NCBI RefSeq assembly: GCF_900104965.1
Contig: NZ_LT629757.1
Span: 1 to 64,000, forward strand
Direction of reading: 5' to 3'
DNA: 64,000 bases
Source: Nocardioides scoriae
GTDB lineage: Bacteria > Actinomycetota > Actinomycetes > Propionibacteriales > Nocardioidaceae
Below are positions 18,279-29,232 of the stretch, piece after piece. A program made the translations under genes and the position numbers. The number at the start of each line of letters is the position of its first letter. Position 1 is the first letter of the stretch. The notes below the pieces were generated by a model. It saw only the letters and a list, made by a program, of their open reading frames with translations. It did no database searches and was not told where the DNA came from.

Positions 18279-19711
18279 GCCCGCACCCCCACCCGTACGC
18301 CGCGGAACCGGGCGGGCGCGGCGGGATGGCCCGTGTGGCCGGTCTGGCCGGGCTGGCCCTTGCCGCAGTTGGGGGTGCCCCACGCGACGGACTCGTGGGA
18401 GAGCCGGTCCATCGAGGCCCAGAAGGTCGGGCCGATGCCGGTGTAGGTCGGGTTGCGGACCAGCCGGCCCAGCGCGCCGTTCTTCACCTCGTAGCCGACC
18501 TCGGTGCCGAACTGGAAGTTGAGCCGTCGGTCGTCGATCGACCAGGAGCGGTTGCTCTCCATGTAGATCCCGTCGTCGGTGTCGCTGATGATTTCCTCGA
18601 AGCTGTGCGGACCGGGCTCCAGCCCGACGTTGGTCATCCGCACCATGGGCAGCCGGGCCCAGCCGTCGGCGCGCACGCTGCCGGCGTACGGCAGGCCGGC
18701 GACGGCCGCCGAGTCGCGTCCGGCGAGCACACCCACCCACACGCCCTCGCGCACCGCGTCGCGCTTGGTGGCGGGGGTGCCCTCGTCGTCGTAGCCGAAG
18801 GACCCGAGCGCCCCGGGGATGGTCGGGTCGATGCTGATGTTCATCAGCTCCGAGCCGTAGCGCAGCGACCCGAGCCTGGACAGGTCCAGCCACGAGGTGC
18901 CGGCGTACGCCGCCTCCCAGCCGAGGATCCGGTCGAGCTCGATGGCGTGGCCCACGGACTCGTGGATCTGCAGCGCCAGCTGCTCCGAGCCCAGGATCAG
19001 GTCGGTGGTGCCGCTGGGGCACTCGGGGGCGGTGAGCAGCTCGCGCGCCTCGGCGCCGACCCGGGCGGCGTGCGCCTGGAGGTCGAGGCCCTCGACGAAC
19101 TCCCACCCGCGGGTCGCGAACTGCCCGCGCGAGGCGGGGTAGGAGCGGCGCTGGGTCTCGTGCTCCCCGATCGCCGTGGCCTGGATGCCGGCCCCGCTCT
19201 CGCGGACGTGCTGGTCGATGCGGTGGCCCTCGCTGGAGACGAACCACTTGCGCGTCTCCCAGATGTCGTACGACGCGGTGGCCAGGTCGGCGCCGTGCTC
19301 GAGCATGGTCTCGGTGGCCCGCACCAGCAGGTCGCCCTTGGTGGCCAGGGACACCTCGAAGGGGTCGACCTCGCAGTCGCTGGCCCACGACCCGACCGCC
19401 GCCTCGCTCGGCACCAGCCCGCTGCCCTCGCGGGAGACCAGCCCGCTGGCCCGCGCGATCTCCGCGGCCCGGGCCCCGGCGTCCTTCACGGCGCGGTCGC
19501 CGAGGTCGGGGACCGCGTAGAAGCCCCACCCGGACCCCACCAGGGCGCGGACCCCGATGCCGGAGTCGGCGTCCTGCGTGACGTCGTCGACGGCGCCGTT
19601 GCGCGCCGACATGGACTCGTAGCGGCGGTGCATCACCCGGGCGTCGGCGTAGCTGGCGCCGGCGTCGAGCGCTGCCTGGACGGCCGCCTGCGCGGCGTCG
19701 AACTCGCTCAT
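18275..19711 (-). CDS. tldD: TldD-family zinc metalloprotease, catalytic subunit
   Basis: A 478-residue catalytic subunit with HESVGH at 250-255, followed by the acidic EL(D) of the family's extended motif; the C-terminal GTPNCGKGQPGQ supplies the conserved Cys ligand. The N-terminal half (about 1-200) is the usual TldD/PmbA N domain. The ATG at 19709-19711 is 6 nt downstream of TAGGGT on this strand (19718-19723), suggesting a leaderless transcript that includes tldE. The last residues after the GKGQP motif are Gly/Pro/Arg-rich and not conserved in character. Confidence 0.95.
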   Translation of the reverse strand: MSEFDAAQAAVQAALDAGASYADARVMHRRYESMSARNGAVDDVTQDADSGIGVRALVGSGWGFYAVPDLGDRAVKDAGARAAEIARASGLVSREGSGLVPSEAAVGSWASDCEVDPFEVSLATKGDLLVRATETMLEHGADLATASYDIWETRKWFVSSEGHRIDQHVRESGAGIQATAIGEHETQRRSYPASRGQFATRGWEFVEGLDLQAHAARVGAEARELLTAPECPSGTTDLILGSEQLALQIHESVGHAIELDRILGWEAAYAGTSWLDLSRLGSLRYGSELMNISIDPTIPGALGSFGYDDEGTPATKRDAVREGVWVGVLAGRDSAAVAGLPYAGSVRADGWARLPMVRMTNVGLEPGPHSFEEIISDTDDGIYMESNRSWSIDDRRLNFQFGTEVGYEVKNGALGRLVRNPTYTGIGPTFWASMDRLSHESVAWGTPNCGKGQPGQTGHTGHPAAPARFRGVRVGVRA

Positions 19712-19776
19712 CCCCCGACCCTAGCCACGGCCCCGGACGGCCCGGGACGGCCCCGGGGCCCCCGGAGCGGGCAGGT

Positions 19777-19820
19777 CGGGTCAGCCCGGCCGGGTCAGCC
19801 CGGGCCGGGTCAGCCCAGGC
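19777..19820. repeat. 15-bp tandem repeat covering the stop codon of the DUF4439 gene
   Basis: Three copies of cgggtcagcccgggc (14, 15 and 15 bp) run 19777-19820. The TCA of the last copy is the stop codon (19810-19812) of the leftward DUF4439 gene, and the preceding copies repeat the same trinucleotide in its 3' flank. Confidence 0.75.
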
Positions 19821-20229
19821 CGGGGAGGTCCACCGGCGCGCCGCCGAAGCCGAGCTCGCGCACGGCGCTGGTCGCGAGGGCGGCGACGGCCAGCCGGCGG
19901 TCGTCGCCGGCGGTGTTGGCGACCAGCTCGCCGTAGGTGTCGGTGACGCGGCGCTCCACGGTGCGGGCCACGGCCTGGACCTCGTCGGGGGTGCCGACGG
20001 GGCCGGGCAGCTCGTAGTCGGTCTGAGAGGCGACGGGGTCGACCTCGCGCCGGGCGAGCAGGGCCACGAGGCCGTCGCGGGCGTCGCGGTGGTCGGCGTA
20101 CGCCTGCTGCAGCCGGGCGAACAGCACCGGCTGCTCGGAGGAGGAGGACCGGGCGCCGAGGATGCCGTAGAGGTAGACGGCCGCGTGCTCCGCGGCGAGC
20201 GCCTTCTGCAGCGCCTGCACCGGGGTCAC
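19810..20229 (-). CDS. DUF4439 ferritin-like domain protein
   Basis: A 139-residue, mostly helical protein. The N-terminal ALAAEHAAVYLYGILGAR is the signature of the DUF4439 ferritin-like family; Glu and His residues in ALAAEH and QQAYADHRDARD could bind metal. The GTG start at 20227-20229 overlaps the stop of the upstream Tat lipoprotein gene (GTGA), so the two are made together. The pair sits beside rimP. The ligand and function are unknown; co-production with a lipoprotein suggests action at the cell surface, although this partner has no signal of its own. Confidence 0.82.
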   Translation of the reverse strand: MTPVQALQKALAAEHAAVYLYGILGARSSSSEQPVLFARLQQAYADHRDARDGLVALLARREVDPVASQTDYELPGPVGTPDEVQAVARTVERRVTDTYGELVANTAGDDRRLAVAALATSAVRELGFGGAPVDLPGLG

Positions 20230-20726
20230 GTCGCGGTCCACGTGGCCAGGCGCTGACCGGTGCCGGCCCCCATCGAGGCGAGCAGCCGGGCGAACTCGCC
20301 GCTCTGGGCCTGCACGGCCAGCTCGCCGAGCCGGGCCTGCAGCACCCCCTCGCGGCGGCGCAGCTCGCGCAGCGCGGCGGGGCGCCCGCCCGGGACGGCG
20401 TACGTCGGCGCGCTGGTCGACGGGGTGGCGCCCCCCGGCACGGCGTCGACGAGCGTCGCGACGTGGGCGCGGTGCATCGACAGCAGCGGGACGAGGTCGC
20501 CGCGGGTCGCGGGGAAGGTGGTGACCGTGGCCCGCAGCGCGTCGACCATCGCGCGCACGGCGGCCAGCGCGGTGGTCGCCACGGCGACGTCGGGGGAGGG
20601 GCTCGCCGGCCGGCGGGGGCGGTCCTCGCCCAGCGGCGCGTCGACCGAGCAGCCGGTCACCGAGGCGGCGGCGAGCGCCGCGACCCCCGCGGTGCCACCG
20701 GCCAGGAAGCCACGACGGGAGAGCAC
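20226..20726 (-). CDS. Tat-dependent lipoprotein, partner of the DUF4439 protein
   Basis: A 166-residue protein starting with a twin-arginine motif (SRRGFLAGG) and a hydrophobic segment that ends in the lipobox VTGC (Cys26), so it is a Tat-exported lipoprotein. The mature part is Ala/Arg-rich and helical with an HRAH segment near the middle (LLSMHRAHVATLV); helical bundles of this kind resemble the ferritin-like fold of its neighbour, so the two may be related halves of one complex. It is divergent from rimP. Confidence 0.75.
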   Translation of the reverse strand: MLSRRGFLAGGTAGVAALAAASVTGCSVDAPLGEDRPRRPASPSPDVAVATTALAAVRAMVDALRATVTTFPATRGDLVPLLSMHRAHVATLVDAVPGGATPSTSAPTYAVPGGRPAALRELRRREGVLQARLGELAVQAQSGEFARLLASMGAGTGQRLATWTAT

Positions 20727-20781
20727 GCCGCGATCCTAGGCGGGCGCCGCCGCCGTGGCCGTCGCGACCCGTCGGGGGCGT

Positions 20782-20787
20782 TAGGGT
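20782..20787 (+). promoter_or_regulatory. -10 hexamer TAGGGT of the rimP-nusA operon
   Basis: TAGGGT 37 nt before the rimP ATG would give a leader of about 30 nt with the ribosome site GGGAGG at about 20811-20816. I see no convincing -35 box. Confidence 0.5.
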
Positions 20788-20824
20788 TGTCCCTCCACAA
20801 CAGCACAGCAGGGAGGTCTCGGAC

Positions 20825-21301
20825 ATGACCACGTCAAGCACCAGGGACCGCCTCACCGAGGCGCTGACCGAGCCGATGACCGCGCTCGGCCTCGACCTCG
20901 AGGCCGTCGACCTCTCCGCCGCCGGGAAGCGCAGCGTGCTCCGCGTGGCCGTCGACAAGGACGGCGGCGTCTCGATGGACGACATCGCCGAGGCGACCCG
21001 CGAGGTCTCGCGCGTCCTCGACGACGGCGACCTCATGGGGGAGCGCGCCTACACCCTCGAGGTGTCCTCGCGCGGCGTCGACCGCCCGCTCGCCCTGCCG
21101 CGCCACTGGCGCCGCAACGTCGGCCGGCTGGTCCAGGTCACCTTCGCCGACCCGGCCACCGAGGCCGTGACCGGCCGCCTGGTCTCCTCCGACGAGGACG
21201 GCGCCGGGCTGGAGGTCGACGGGAGCCCGCGACGGGTCTTGTTCGACGAGGTCGCGCGCGCCCAGGTCCAGATCGAGTTCACCAAGCACGAGGAGTCCTG
21301 A
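20825..21301 (+). CDS. rimP: Ribosome maturation factor RimP
   Basis: A 158-residue protein needed for maturation of the 30S subunit. It has the two-domain RimP layout: an N-terminal alpha/beta domain containing [15 protein letters not shown] and the Y(T)[12 protein letters not shown] motif at about 78-90, then a C-terminal SH3-like barrel. The ribosome site GGGAGG is about 8 nt upstream. Its stop overlaps the nusA start by one base (TGATG), giving the classic rimP-nusA coupling. Confidence 0.95.
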   Translation: MTTSSTRDRLTEALTEPMTALGLDLEAVDLSAAGKRSVLRVAVDKDGGVSMDDIAEATREVSRVLDDGDLMGERAYTLEVSSRGVDRPLALPRHWRRNVGRLVQVTFADPATEAVTGRLVSSDEDGAGLEVDGSPRRVLFDEVARAQVQIEFTKHEES

Positions 21302-22275
21302 TGGACATCGACATGACCCTGCTGCGCATGCTCGAGCGCGAGAAGGAGATCCCCTTCGAGGTGCTCGTCGAGGCGATCGAGCAGGCGCTGCTGACGGCGT
21401 ACCTCCGCAGCACCGGGGCCCAGGAGAGCGCGCGCGTCGAGCTCGACCGCAAGAGCGGCCACGTCGTGGTGATGGCCCAGGAGACCGACGACGAGGGCAA
21501 CGTGGTCGGCGAGTTCGACGACACCCCCGCCGGGTTCGGCCGGATCGCGGCGACGACGGCGAAGCAGATCATGCTGCAGCGGCTGCGCGACGCCGAGGAC
21601 GAGCGCAAGTTCGGGGAGTTCCTCGGCAAGGAGGGCGACATCGTCTCGGGCCTGATCCAGCAGGGCCGGGACCCCAACGACGTCATGGTCGACCTGGGCC
21701 AGCTCGAGGCGCTGCTGCCGCCGGGCGAGCGCGTGCCGGGTGAGGACTACTCCCACGGCACCCGCATCAAGTGCCTGGTCGTGAGCGTCCGCAAGGGGAT
21801 GCGCGGCCCGCAGGTGATGCTCTCGCGCACCCACCCCAACCTGGTCAAGAAGCTGTTCGCCCTCGAGGTGCCCGAGATCGCCGACGGCACCGTCGAGATC
21901 GCCGGGATCGCGCGCGAGGCCGGCCACCGCACCAAGATCGCGGTCCACACCCGGGTGCCGGGCGTCAACGCCAAGGGCTCCTGCATCGGTCCGATGGGGC
22001 AGCGGGTCCGCAACGTGATGAACGAGCTGGCCGGCGAGAAGATCGACATCATCGACTGGTCCGACGACCCCGCGACGCTGGTCGGCAACGCGCTGAGCCC
22101 CGCCCGGGTCTCCAGCGTCACCGTGGTCGACGCGGCCGCGCGCTCGGCCCGCGTCGTGGTGCCCGACTTCCAGCTCTCGCTCGCGATCGGCAAGGAGGGC
22201 CAGAACGCCCGCCTCGCCGCCCGGCTCACCGGCTGGCGCATCGACATCCGCTCCGACGAGGCCTCGACCGACTGA
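21301..22275 (+). CDS. nusA: Transcription termination/antitermination factor NusA
   Basis: A 324-residue RNA polymerase-binding factor: N-terminal domain (1-110), S1 domain (about 110-185) and two KH domains (KH1 near 190-255 with [19 protein letters not shown]2 near 260-320 with [20 protein letters not shown]). The C-terminal acidic repeats of E. coli NusA are absent, as is usual in actinobacteria. It is coupled to rimP. The following gene is on the opposite strand (22291), which breaks the usual nusA-ylxR continuity. Confidence 0.97.
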   Translation: MDIDMTLLRMLEREKEIPFEVLVEAIEQALLTAYLRSTGAQESARVELDRKSGHVVVMAQETDDEGNVVGEFDDTPAGFGRIAATTAKQIMLQRLRDAEDERKFGEFLGKEGDIVSGLIQQGRDPNDVMVDLGQLEALLPPGERVPGEDYSHGTRIKCLVVSVRKGMRGPQVMLSRTHPNLVKKLFALEVPEIADGTVEIAGIAREAGHRTKIAVHTRVPGVNAKGSCIGPMGQRVRNVMNELAGEKIDIIDWSDDPATLVGNALSPARVSSVTVVDAAARSARVVVPDFQLSLAIGKEGQNARLAARLTGWRIDIRSDEASTD

Positions 22276-22290
22276 GCCGCCGGCGCACCC

Positions 22291-23268
22291 TCAGGTCCGC
22301 GGCTGGCGCTGCCAGGTGGTGAGCACGGGCCGGTAGCCCGTGCGCGCCCAGAACGGCGCCGACAGCGGGTTCGTGGCGCTGTGGTGCAGGGCGACCGTGC
22401 GCACGCCGGCCGCCGCGGCGCGCAGGTGCACCGTCGCGGCCAGCGCCGCACCGGTCCCGCCGCCGCGGGCGGCGGGATCCACGTGGAGCAGCCCCAGGTA
22501 CGCCGTCGGCCCCTGCCCCACCGAGGTCGCGATCCAGTCGGAGTGCTCGGGCGGGCTGGCCCGGACCACCCCCACGACCGCGCCGTCGCGCTCGGCCACC
22601 CAGCTCCAGCCGGACCGGTCGGCCACGGCCTCCTCGACCTCGCGGCGCACGACCGGCTCGAGGCCGGTGCGCCGGGGCAGGATCCCGGCCCGGGTGTCGA
22701 AGGCCTGCACGGCCAGCGTGGCGGCGACGAGCGCCTCGACGTCGTCGCCGGTGGCGGGACGCACCCGCAGGCCCTCGGGCACCTCGGGCCGCTGCCGCGC
22801 GTCGGTCGTGGTGACCCGGCGCACGGCCGTCGTGGTGGTCGCGGCGAACCCCGCGACCAGCAGCGGCCGGGTGAGCACGAGGTCGCGGGAGGCGACGGTG
22901 ACCTGGACCGCGAGGTCGGGCGGCAGCAGGTCGCAGGCGCGGGCCAGCAGGTCGGCGAGCTCCTCGACGGGCTGCTCGTCCCCGGACAGGCGGAGCTGGA
23001 GCCGGCCGACGCGGTCCTCGCTCCACAGCGCCCCGGTGCCCCCGGCGTCGGTGGCCACGACGTCGACCAGCGCCAGCGCCCGTCCGTCCGGCGCCCGGAC
23101 CGCGCGGGCGTCCTCGCCCCGGAGGGGGGCCGGCACCCCGGCCAGGGGGTCGAGCGCCGCCACGCGACGCACGTGCGCGGCGTGGAGGGCGTCCAGGTCG
23201 TGCAGGTCGTGCAGGTCGTGCGGGTCGTGCGGGTCGCCCGGGTCCGGGAGGCGGGGTGCGTCGCTCAC
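22291..23268 (-). CDS. GNAT acetyltransferase with His/Asp-repeat N-terminus, inserted between nusA and ylxR
   Basis: A 325-residue protein with a C-terminal GNAT domain (about 165-320; LGLLHVDPAARGGGTGAAL carries the acetyl-CoA loop, and HHSATNPLSAPFWARTGY the last motif) and an N-terminal domain that may be a degenerate second GNAT fold. Its first 25 residues are a DPHD/LHD repeat made by 9-bp DNA units near 23200-23235, a length-variable and possibly metal-binding tail. The GTG start lies 6 nt after TAGCCT (23275-23280 on this strand). It faces against the conserved operon, so nusA and ylxR-infB need separate promoters. Substrate unknown. Confidence 0.82.
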   Translation of the reverse strand: MSDAPRLPDPGDPHDPHDLHDLHDLDALHAAHVRRVAALDPLAGVPAPLRGEDARAVRAPDGRALALVDVVATDAGGTGALWSEDRVGRLQLRLSGDEQPVEELADLLARACDLLPPDLAVQVTVASRDLVLTRPLLVAGFAATTTTAVRRVTTTDARQRPEVPEGLRVRPATGDDVEALVAATLAVQAFDTRAGILPRRTGLEPVVRREVEEAVADRSGWSWVAERDGAVVGVVRASPPEHSDWIATSVGQGPTAYLGLLHVDPAARGGGTGAALAATVHLRAAAAGVRTVALHHSATNPLSAPFWARTGYRPVLTTWQRQPRT

Positions 23269-23335
23269 CTCACCAGGCTAGGAGCCGGGTCACCCGCCGC
23301 TGACCATCGGGTTAGGGCTGAGGGGCGGCTGCGGC

Positions 23336-23341
23336 TAGAGT
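23336..23341 (+). promoter_or_regulatory. -10 hexamer TAGAGT of ylxR-infB
   Basis: TAGAGT ends 8 nt before the GTG of ylxR. It gives the ylxR-infB pair a promoter of its own, needed because the gene between nusA and ylxR is on the other strand. Confidence 0.5.
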
Positions 23342-23349
23342 GTCATGCG

Positions 23350-23679
23350 GTGGATTCACTGCTGGGCGACACACGACACGAGGACGGTCCCGTCCGGACC
23401 TGCGTCGGGTGCCGGCAGCGAGCCACCAAGCGTGAGTTGCTGCGAGTGGTCGCTCGCTCGGACTCCGACGACCAGGACGCCTCCTGGTCCGTCGAGCCCG
23501 ATCCGACCGGCTCCGCCGCAGGCCGTGGGGCGCACCTGCACCCCACCGACACGTGCCTGGCCCTGGCCGAGCGCAGTCGGGCCTTCGCTCGCGCCCTGCG
23601 CCACGACGTGCGGGGCCGAGGGGTCCTGCGCCTGGACCGGCTCCGGGAGCACCTCGCGGCCCGCACCACCACGAACTGA
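23350..23679 (+). CDS. ylxR: YlxR (DUF448) RNA-binding protein
   Basis: A 109-residue small basic protein of the YlxR family; in Bacillus subtilis the homologue modulates RNase P and is also called RnpM. The hallmark RTCVGCR is at 16-22, followed by ELLRVVA and the GRGAHLHPTDTCL segment. The GTG at 23350 follows TAGAGT by 8 nt. The normal actinobacterial partner infB lies downstream, separated by a 113-nt leader with three mini-ORFs. Confidence 0.92.
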   Translation: MDSLLGDTRHEDGPVRTCVGCRQRATKRELLRVVARSDSDDQDASWSVEPDPTGSAAGRGAHLHPTDTCLALAERSRAFARALRHDVRGRGVLRLDRLREHLAARTTTN

Positions 23680-23705
23680 CCGAACGAGAACGGGAGCATC
23701 CGCTC

Positions 23706-23720
23706 ATGAGCCTGCGATGA
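23706..23720 (+). CDS. Leader mini-ORF 1 (MSLR)
   Basis: Four codons and TGA; gggag lies 9 nt upstream. The product is unlikely to matter; the act of translation may. Confidence 0.45.
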   Translation: MSLR

Positions 23721-23734
23721 CGACTTCGCGATGA
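23717..23734 (+). CDS. Leader mini-ORF 2 (MTTSR)
   Basis: Five codons and TGA; its ATG overlaps the stop of mini-ORF 1 (ATGA), in a different frame. Confidence 0.42.
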
Positions 23735-23751
23735 GCATGCACATCAACTAG
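23731..23751 (+). CDS. Leader mini-ORF 3 (MSMHIN)
   Basis: Six codons and TAG; its ATG overlaps the stop of mini-ORF 2, in the third frame. Its stop is 8 nt before the infB leader hairpin. Confidence 0.42.
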   Translation: MSMHIN

Positions 23752-23792
23752 CGGTTCGACCTCCTGGACGGGGTACGGACCAGGAGGAAAAC

Positions 23793-26714
<2,922 letters not shown>

Positions 26715-26751
26715 CCCTGCGCGACGCACGACCCGCGGCACCTCGCGTGGC

Positions 26752-26787
26752 GGCGGCGGTTCCCAGGTCCGCCTGGGAACCGCCGCC
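26752..26787 (+). terminator. Hairpin 1 between infB and rbfA
   Basis: Perfect 16-bp stem ggcggcggttcccagg/cctgggaaccgccgcc with loop tccg, 37 nt after the infB stop. A terminator or processing site is likely; there is no U-tract. Confidence 0.7.
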
Positions 26788-26790
26788 TGC

Positions 26791-26808
26791 CCGGTGTCGC
26801 AACACCGG
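26791..26808 (+). other. Hairpin 2 between infB and rbfA
   Basis: Stem ccggtgt/acaccgg with loop cgca, 3 nt after hairpin 1. Confidence 0.55.
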
Positions 26809-26815
26809 CTGAGTG

Positions 26816-26845
26816 GCGGTCTCCCGAGCGACCTCGGGAAACCGC
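26816..26845 (+). other. Hairpin 3 between infB and rbfA
   Basis: A 13-bp stem with one mismatch, gcggtctcccgag/ctcgggaaaccgc, loop cgac, ending 30 nt before the rbfA ATG. Its outline (GGTTTCCC, then GGTCG, then GGGA) resembles the palindromes at 12846 and 14072. Confidence 0.6.
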
Positions 26846-26875
26846 TCCCGGCCACGAACCAGCGAAGGAACCCCC

Positions 26876-27364
26876 ATGGCAAGCCCCCGCGTGCGCAAGA
26901 TCGCCGACCGGATCAAGGTCGTCGTCGCCGAGATGCTCGAGCGTCGCGTCAAGGACCCGCGTCTGGGGTTCGTCACCATCACCGACGTGCGCGTCTCCGG
27001 TGACACCCAGCAGGCCACCATCTTCTACACCGTGCTGGGCGCCGAGGCCGACCTCGACGGCACGGCTGCGGCCCTGGCCTCGGCGCGCGGCCTGATCCGC
27101 TCCGAGGTGGGCAAGCAGCTCGGCACCCGTCACGTGCCGACCCTGGAGTTCATCCACGACGCGCTGCCCGAGACCGCGCGCCAGATCGACGACCTCCTCG
27201 ACCGGGTGCGCGCCAGCGACGCCGACCTGGCCCAGAACGCCACCGGCGCGACGTACGCCGGCGAGCCCGACCCCTACCGGAAGCCCCGCGAGCAGGACGA
27301 CCTCGACGAGGACGACGCCGAGCGGGGCGACGAGGGCGACGCGCAGGACGACCCCCGGGCGTGA
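26876..27364 (+). CDS. rbfA: Ribosome-binding factor A
   Basis: A 162-residue 30S maturation factor with a KH-type fold. The N-terminal [32 protein letters not shown] (about 27-38) and the C-terminal [19 protein letters not shown] are family-typical. The last 30 residues are an acidic Asp/Glu-rich tail, common in actinobacterial RbfA. The ATG has AGGAA about 7 nt upstream. It overlaps truB by GTGA. It is separated from infB by three hairpins. Confidence 0.94.
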   Translation: MASPRVRKIADRIKVVVAEMLERRVKDPRLGFVTITDVRVSGDTQQATIFYTVLGAEADLDGTAAALASARGLIRSEVGKQLGTRHVPTLEFIHDALPETARQIDDLLDRVRASDADLAQNATGATYAGEPDPYRKPREQDDLDEDDAERGDEGDAQDDPRA

Positions 27365-28257
27365 GCCCCGCCGCCGCGCGACCCGAACCGACCCCGGGCC
27401 TGGTCGTGGTCGACAAGCCCGGCGGGATGACCTCCCACGACGTCGTCTCCCGCGGTCGCCGGCTGCTCGGCACCCGCAAGGTGGGCCACGCCGGCACGCT
27501 CGACCCGATGGCCACCGGCGTGCTGGTGCTCGGCGTCGGCCGAGCCACCCGGCTGCTGGGCCACCTGCTGCTGTCCGAGAAGGCGTACGCCGCCACGGTG
27601 CGGCTGGGCGCCACCACCACGACCGACGACGCCGAGGGCGACCTGCTGGTCGCCCGGCCGACCGGCCACGTCACCGACGACGACGTGCGCCGCGTCCTGG
27701 CCGGCTTCGTCGGCGAGCTCGACCAGGTGCCGTCGGCGGTCTCGGCCGTCAAGGTCGACGGCAAGCGGGCCTACCAGCGGGTGCGCGACGGCGAGACGGT
27801 CGAGCTCGCGCCCCGCCGCGTCACGATCCACGACCTCCAGGTCCACGACGTGCGCCTCGGCGAGGACCACGTCGACGTCGACCTGTCGGTGCGCTGCTCC
27901 AGCGGCACCTACGTCCGCGCGATCGCCCGCGACGCCGGCGAGGCGCTCGGCGTCGGGGGCCACCTGACCGCGCTGCGCCGCACCTCGGTGGGGCCGTTCG
28001 GCCTCGAGGTCGCCCGCACCCTGGAGGAGCTGGCCGAGAGCCCCGGGGTGCTGCCCATCCACGAGGCGGCCCGGATCGGGTTCCCCGGCGTCGACCTCGA
28101 CGACGCCCAGGCCACCGACGTGCGGATCGGCCGACGCCTCGACCTCGACCTCGGCCACCCCGGACCGGTCGCCCTGTTCGCCCCCGGGGGTGCGTTCCTG
28201 GCGCTCTACGAGCAGGCGGGCGAGCAGGCCCGGGCCGTCGCGGTCTTCACCGGCTGA
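27361..28257 (+). CDS. truB: tRNA pseudouridine(55) synthase
   Basis: A 298-residue TruB that makes pseudouridine 55 in the T-arm of tRNAs. The catalytic aspartate is D48 in [11 protein letters not shown] (43-53), preceded by [11 protein letters not shown]; YxR-type residues and [15 protein letters not shown] are present, and a short C-terminal domain replaces a full PUA. The GTG overlaps the rbfA stop (GTGA). Confidence 0.95.
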   Translation: MSPAAARPEPTPGLVVVDKPGGMTSHDVVSRGRRLLGTRKVGHAGTLDPMATGVLVLGVGRATRLLGHLLLSEKAYAATVRLGATTTTDDAEGDLLVARPTGHVTDDDVRRVLAGFVGELDQVPSAVSAVKVDGKRAYQRVRDGETVELAPRRVTIHDLQVHDVRLGEDHVDVDLSVRCSSGTYVRAIARDAGEALGVGGHLTALRRTSVGPFGLEVARTLEELAESPGVLPIHEAARIGFPGVDLDDAQATDVRIGRRLDLDLGHPGPVALFAPGGAFLALYEQAGEQARAVAVFTG

Positions 28258-28278
28258 GGTCGTCGGTAGGGTTTCGGC

Positions 28279-29232
28279 GTGCGCATCTGGCGATCCCTCG
28301 ACGACGTGCCCGCCGACCTCGGCGCCACGGTGGTGACGATCGGCAACTTCGACGGCGTCCACCTCGGTCACCGGGCGGTGCTGCGCCGCGCTCGCGAGCG
28401 GGCCGACCGCGACGGGCTGCGCGTGGTCGCGGCCACCTTCGACCCGCACCCGATGGCGGTGCTGCGGCCCGACCACGCGCCGCTGACCCTCACCGACGTC
28501 GAGCGGCGCTGCCTGCTGCTGGGCGAGGCCGGCGTCGACGACGTCTTCGTGATCCCGTTCTCGCGCGAGATCGCCGCGTGGACGCCGCAGGAGTTCATCG
28601 ACCGCGTGCTGGTCGACGGCCTCCACGCCGCCGCCGTGGTGGTGGGGGCCAACTTCCGCTTCGGCGCCCGGGCGGGCGGCGACGTCGCCCTGCTGCGCGA
28701 GGTCGGCCGCGAGCGCGGGTTCACCGCCGAGGGGATCGAGCTCGACGGCGGTCCGCAGGTGTGGTCCTCGACCTACGTCCGCACCTGTCTGGCGGCCGGC
28801 GACGTCGAGGGCGCCGCCGAGGCGCTGGGCCGCGCCTTCACCGTCATCGGCCAGGTCGTGCGCGGCGACCAGCGCGGCCGCGAGCTCGGCTACCCCACGG
28901 CCAACGTGCCGACCCAGGGGATCGCCGCTCCCGCCGACGGGGTGTACGCCGGCTGGCTGCGCGTCCTCGACACCACCGACCCGCTCGCCGGTCAGTCGCT
29001 CCCGGTCGCGATCAGCGTCGGCACCAACCCGACCTTCGAGGGCGACCGCGAGCGCCGCGTCGAGTCGTTCGTGCTCGACCGCAGCGACCTCGACCTCTAC
29101 GACCGCACCGTGGAGGTGGCCTTCGTGGCCCACATCCGCGGGATGGTCCGCTTCGACGGGGTCGAGCCGCTGCTGGAGCGGATGGCCCTCGACGTCGAGC
29201 GCACCCGCGAGCTGCTCGGCCTGGTGCCGTGA
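28279..29232 (+). CDS. ribF: Bifunctional riboflavin kinase / FAD synthetase
   Basis: A 317-residue enzyme making FMN and then FAD from riboflavin. The FAD-synthetase half (1-180) has GNFDGVHLGHR with HLGH at 28-31 and a later SSTYVR; the kinase half (about 185-310) has RGRELGYPTANV. The GTG at 28279 is 6 nt after TAGGGT (28267-28272), so it can be transcribed leaderless apart from truB. Its stop overlaps the start of a membrane protein (GTGA). Confidence 0.95.
   Translation: MRIWRSLDDVPADLGATVVTIGNFDGVHLGHRAVLRRARERADRDGLRVVAATFDPHPMAVLRPDHAPLTLTDVERRCLLLGEAGVDDVFVIPFSREIAAWTPQEFIDRVLVDGLHAAAVVVGANFRFGARAGGDVALLREVGRERGFTAEGIELDGGPQVWSSTYVRTCLAAGDVEGAAEALGRAFTVIGQVVRGDQRGRELGYPTANVPTQGIAAPADGVYAGWLRVLDTTDPLAGQSLPVAISVGTNPTFEGDRERRVESFVLDRSDLDLYDRTVEVAFVAHIRGMVRFDGVEPLLERMALDVERTRELLGLVP

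Larger units (their letters stand above)
23692..23787 (+). promoter_or_regulatory. infB translational leader: mini-ORF cascade plus SD-sequestering hairpin
   Basis: After a ribosome site gggag (23692-23696), three mini-ORFs follow at 23706-23720, 23717-23734 and 23731-23751. Each overlaps the next by ATGA and each uses a different frame. Nine nucleotides after the last stop begins an 8-bp perfect stem, cctcctgg (23760-23767)/ccaggagg (23780-23787), with a 12-nt loop. Its 3' arm is the infB Shine-Dalgarno sequence (aggagg), 5 nt before the infB GTG. Ribosomes finishing the third mini-ORF would touch the 5' arm and could open the stem. The layout is read directly; the regulatory role is inferred. 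Confidence 0.65.

Noticed and set aside
16878-19711. tldD/tldE as part of a RiPP biosynthetic cluster
   Set aside because: No precursor peptide, cyclodehydratase, radical SAM or export gene accompanies them; the flanks are housekeeping or unrelated.
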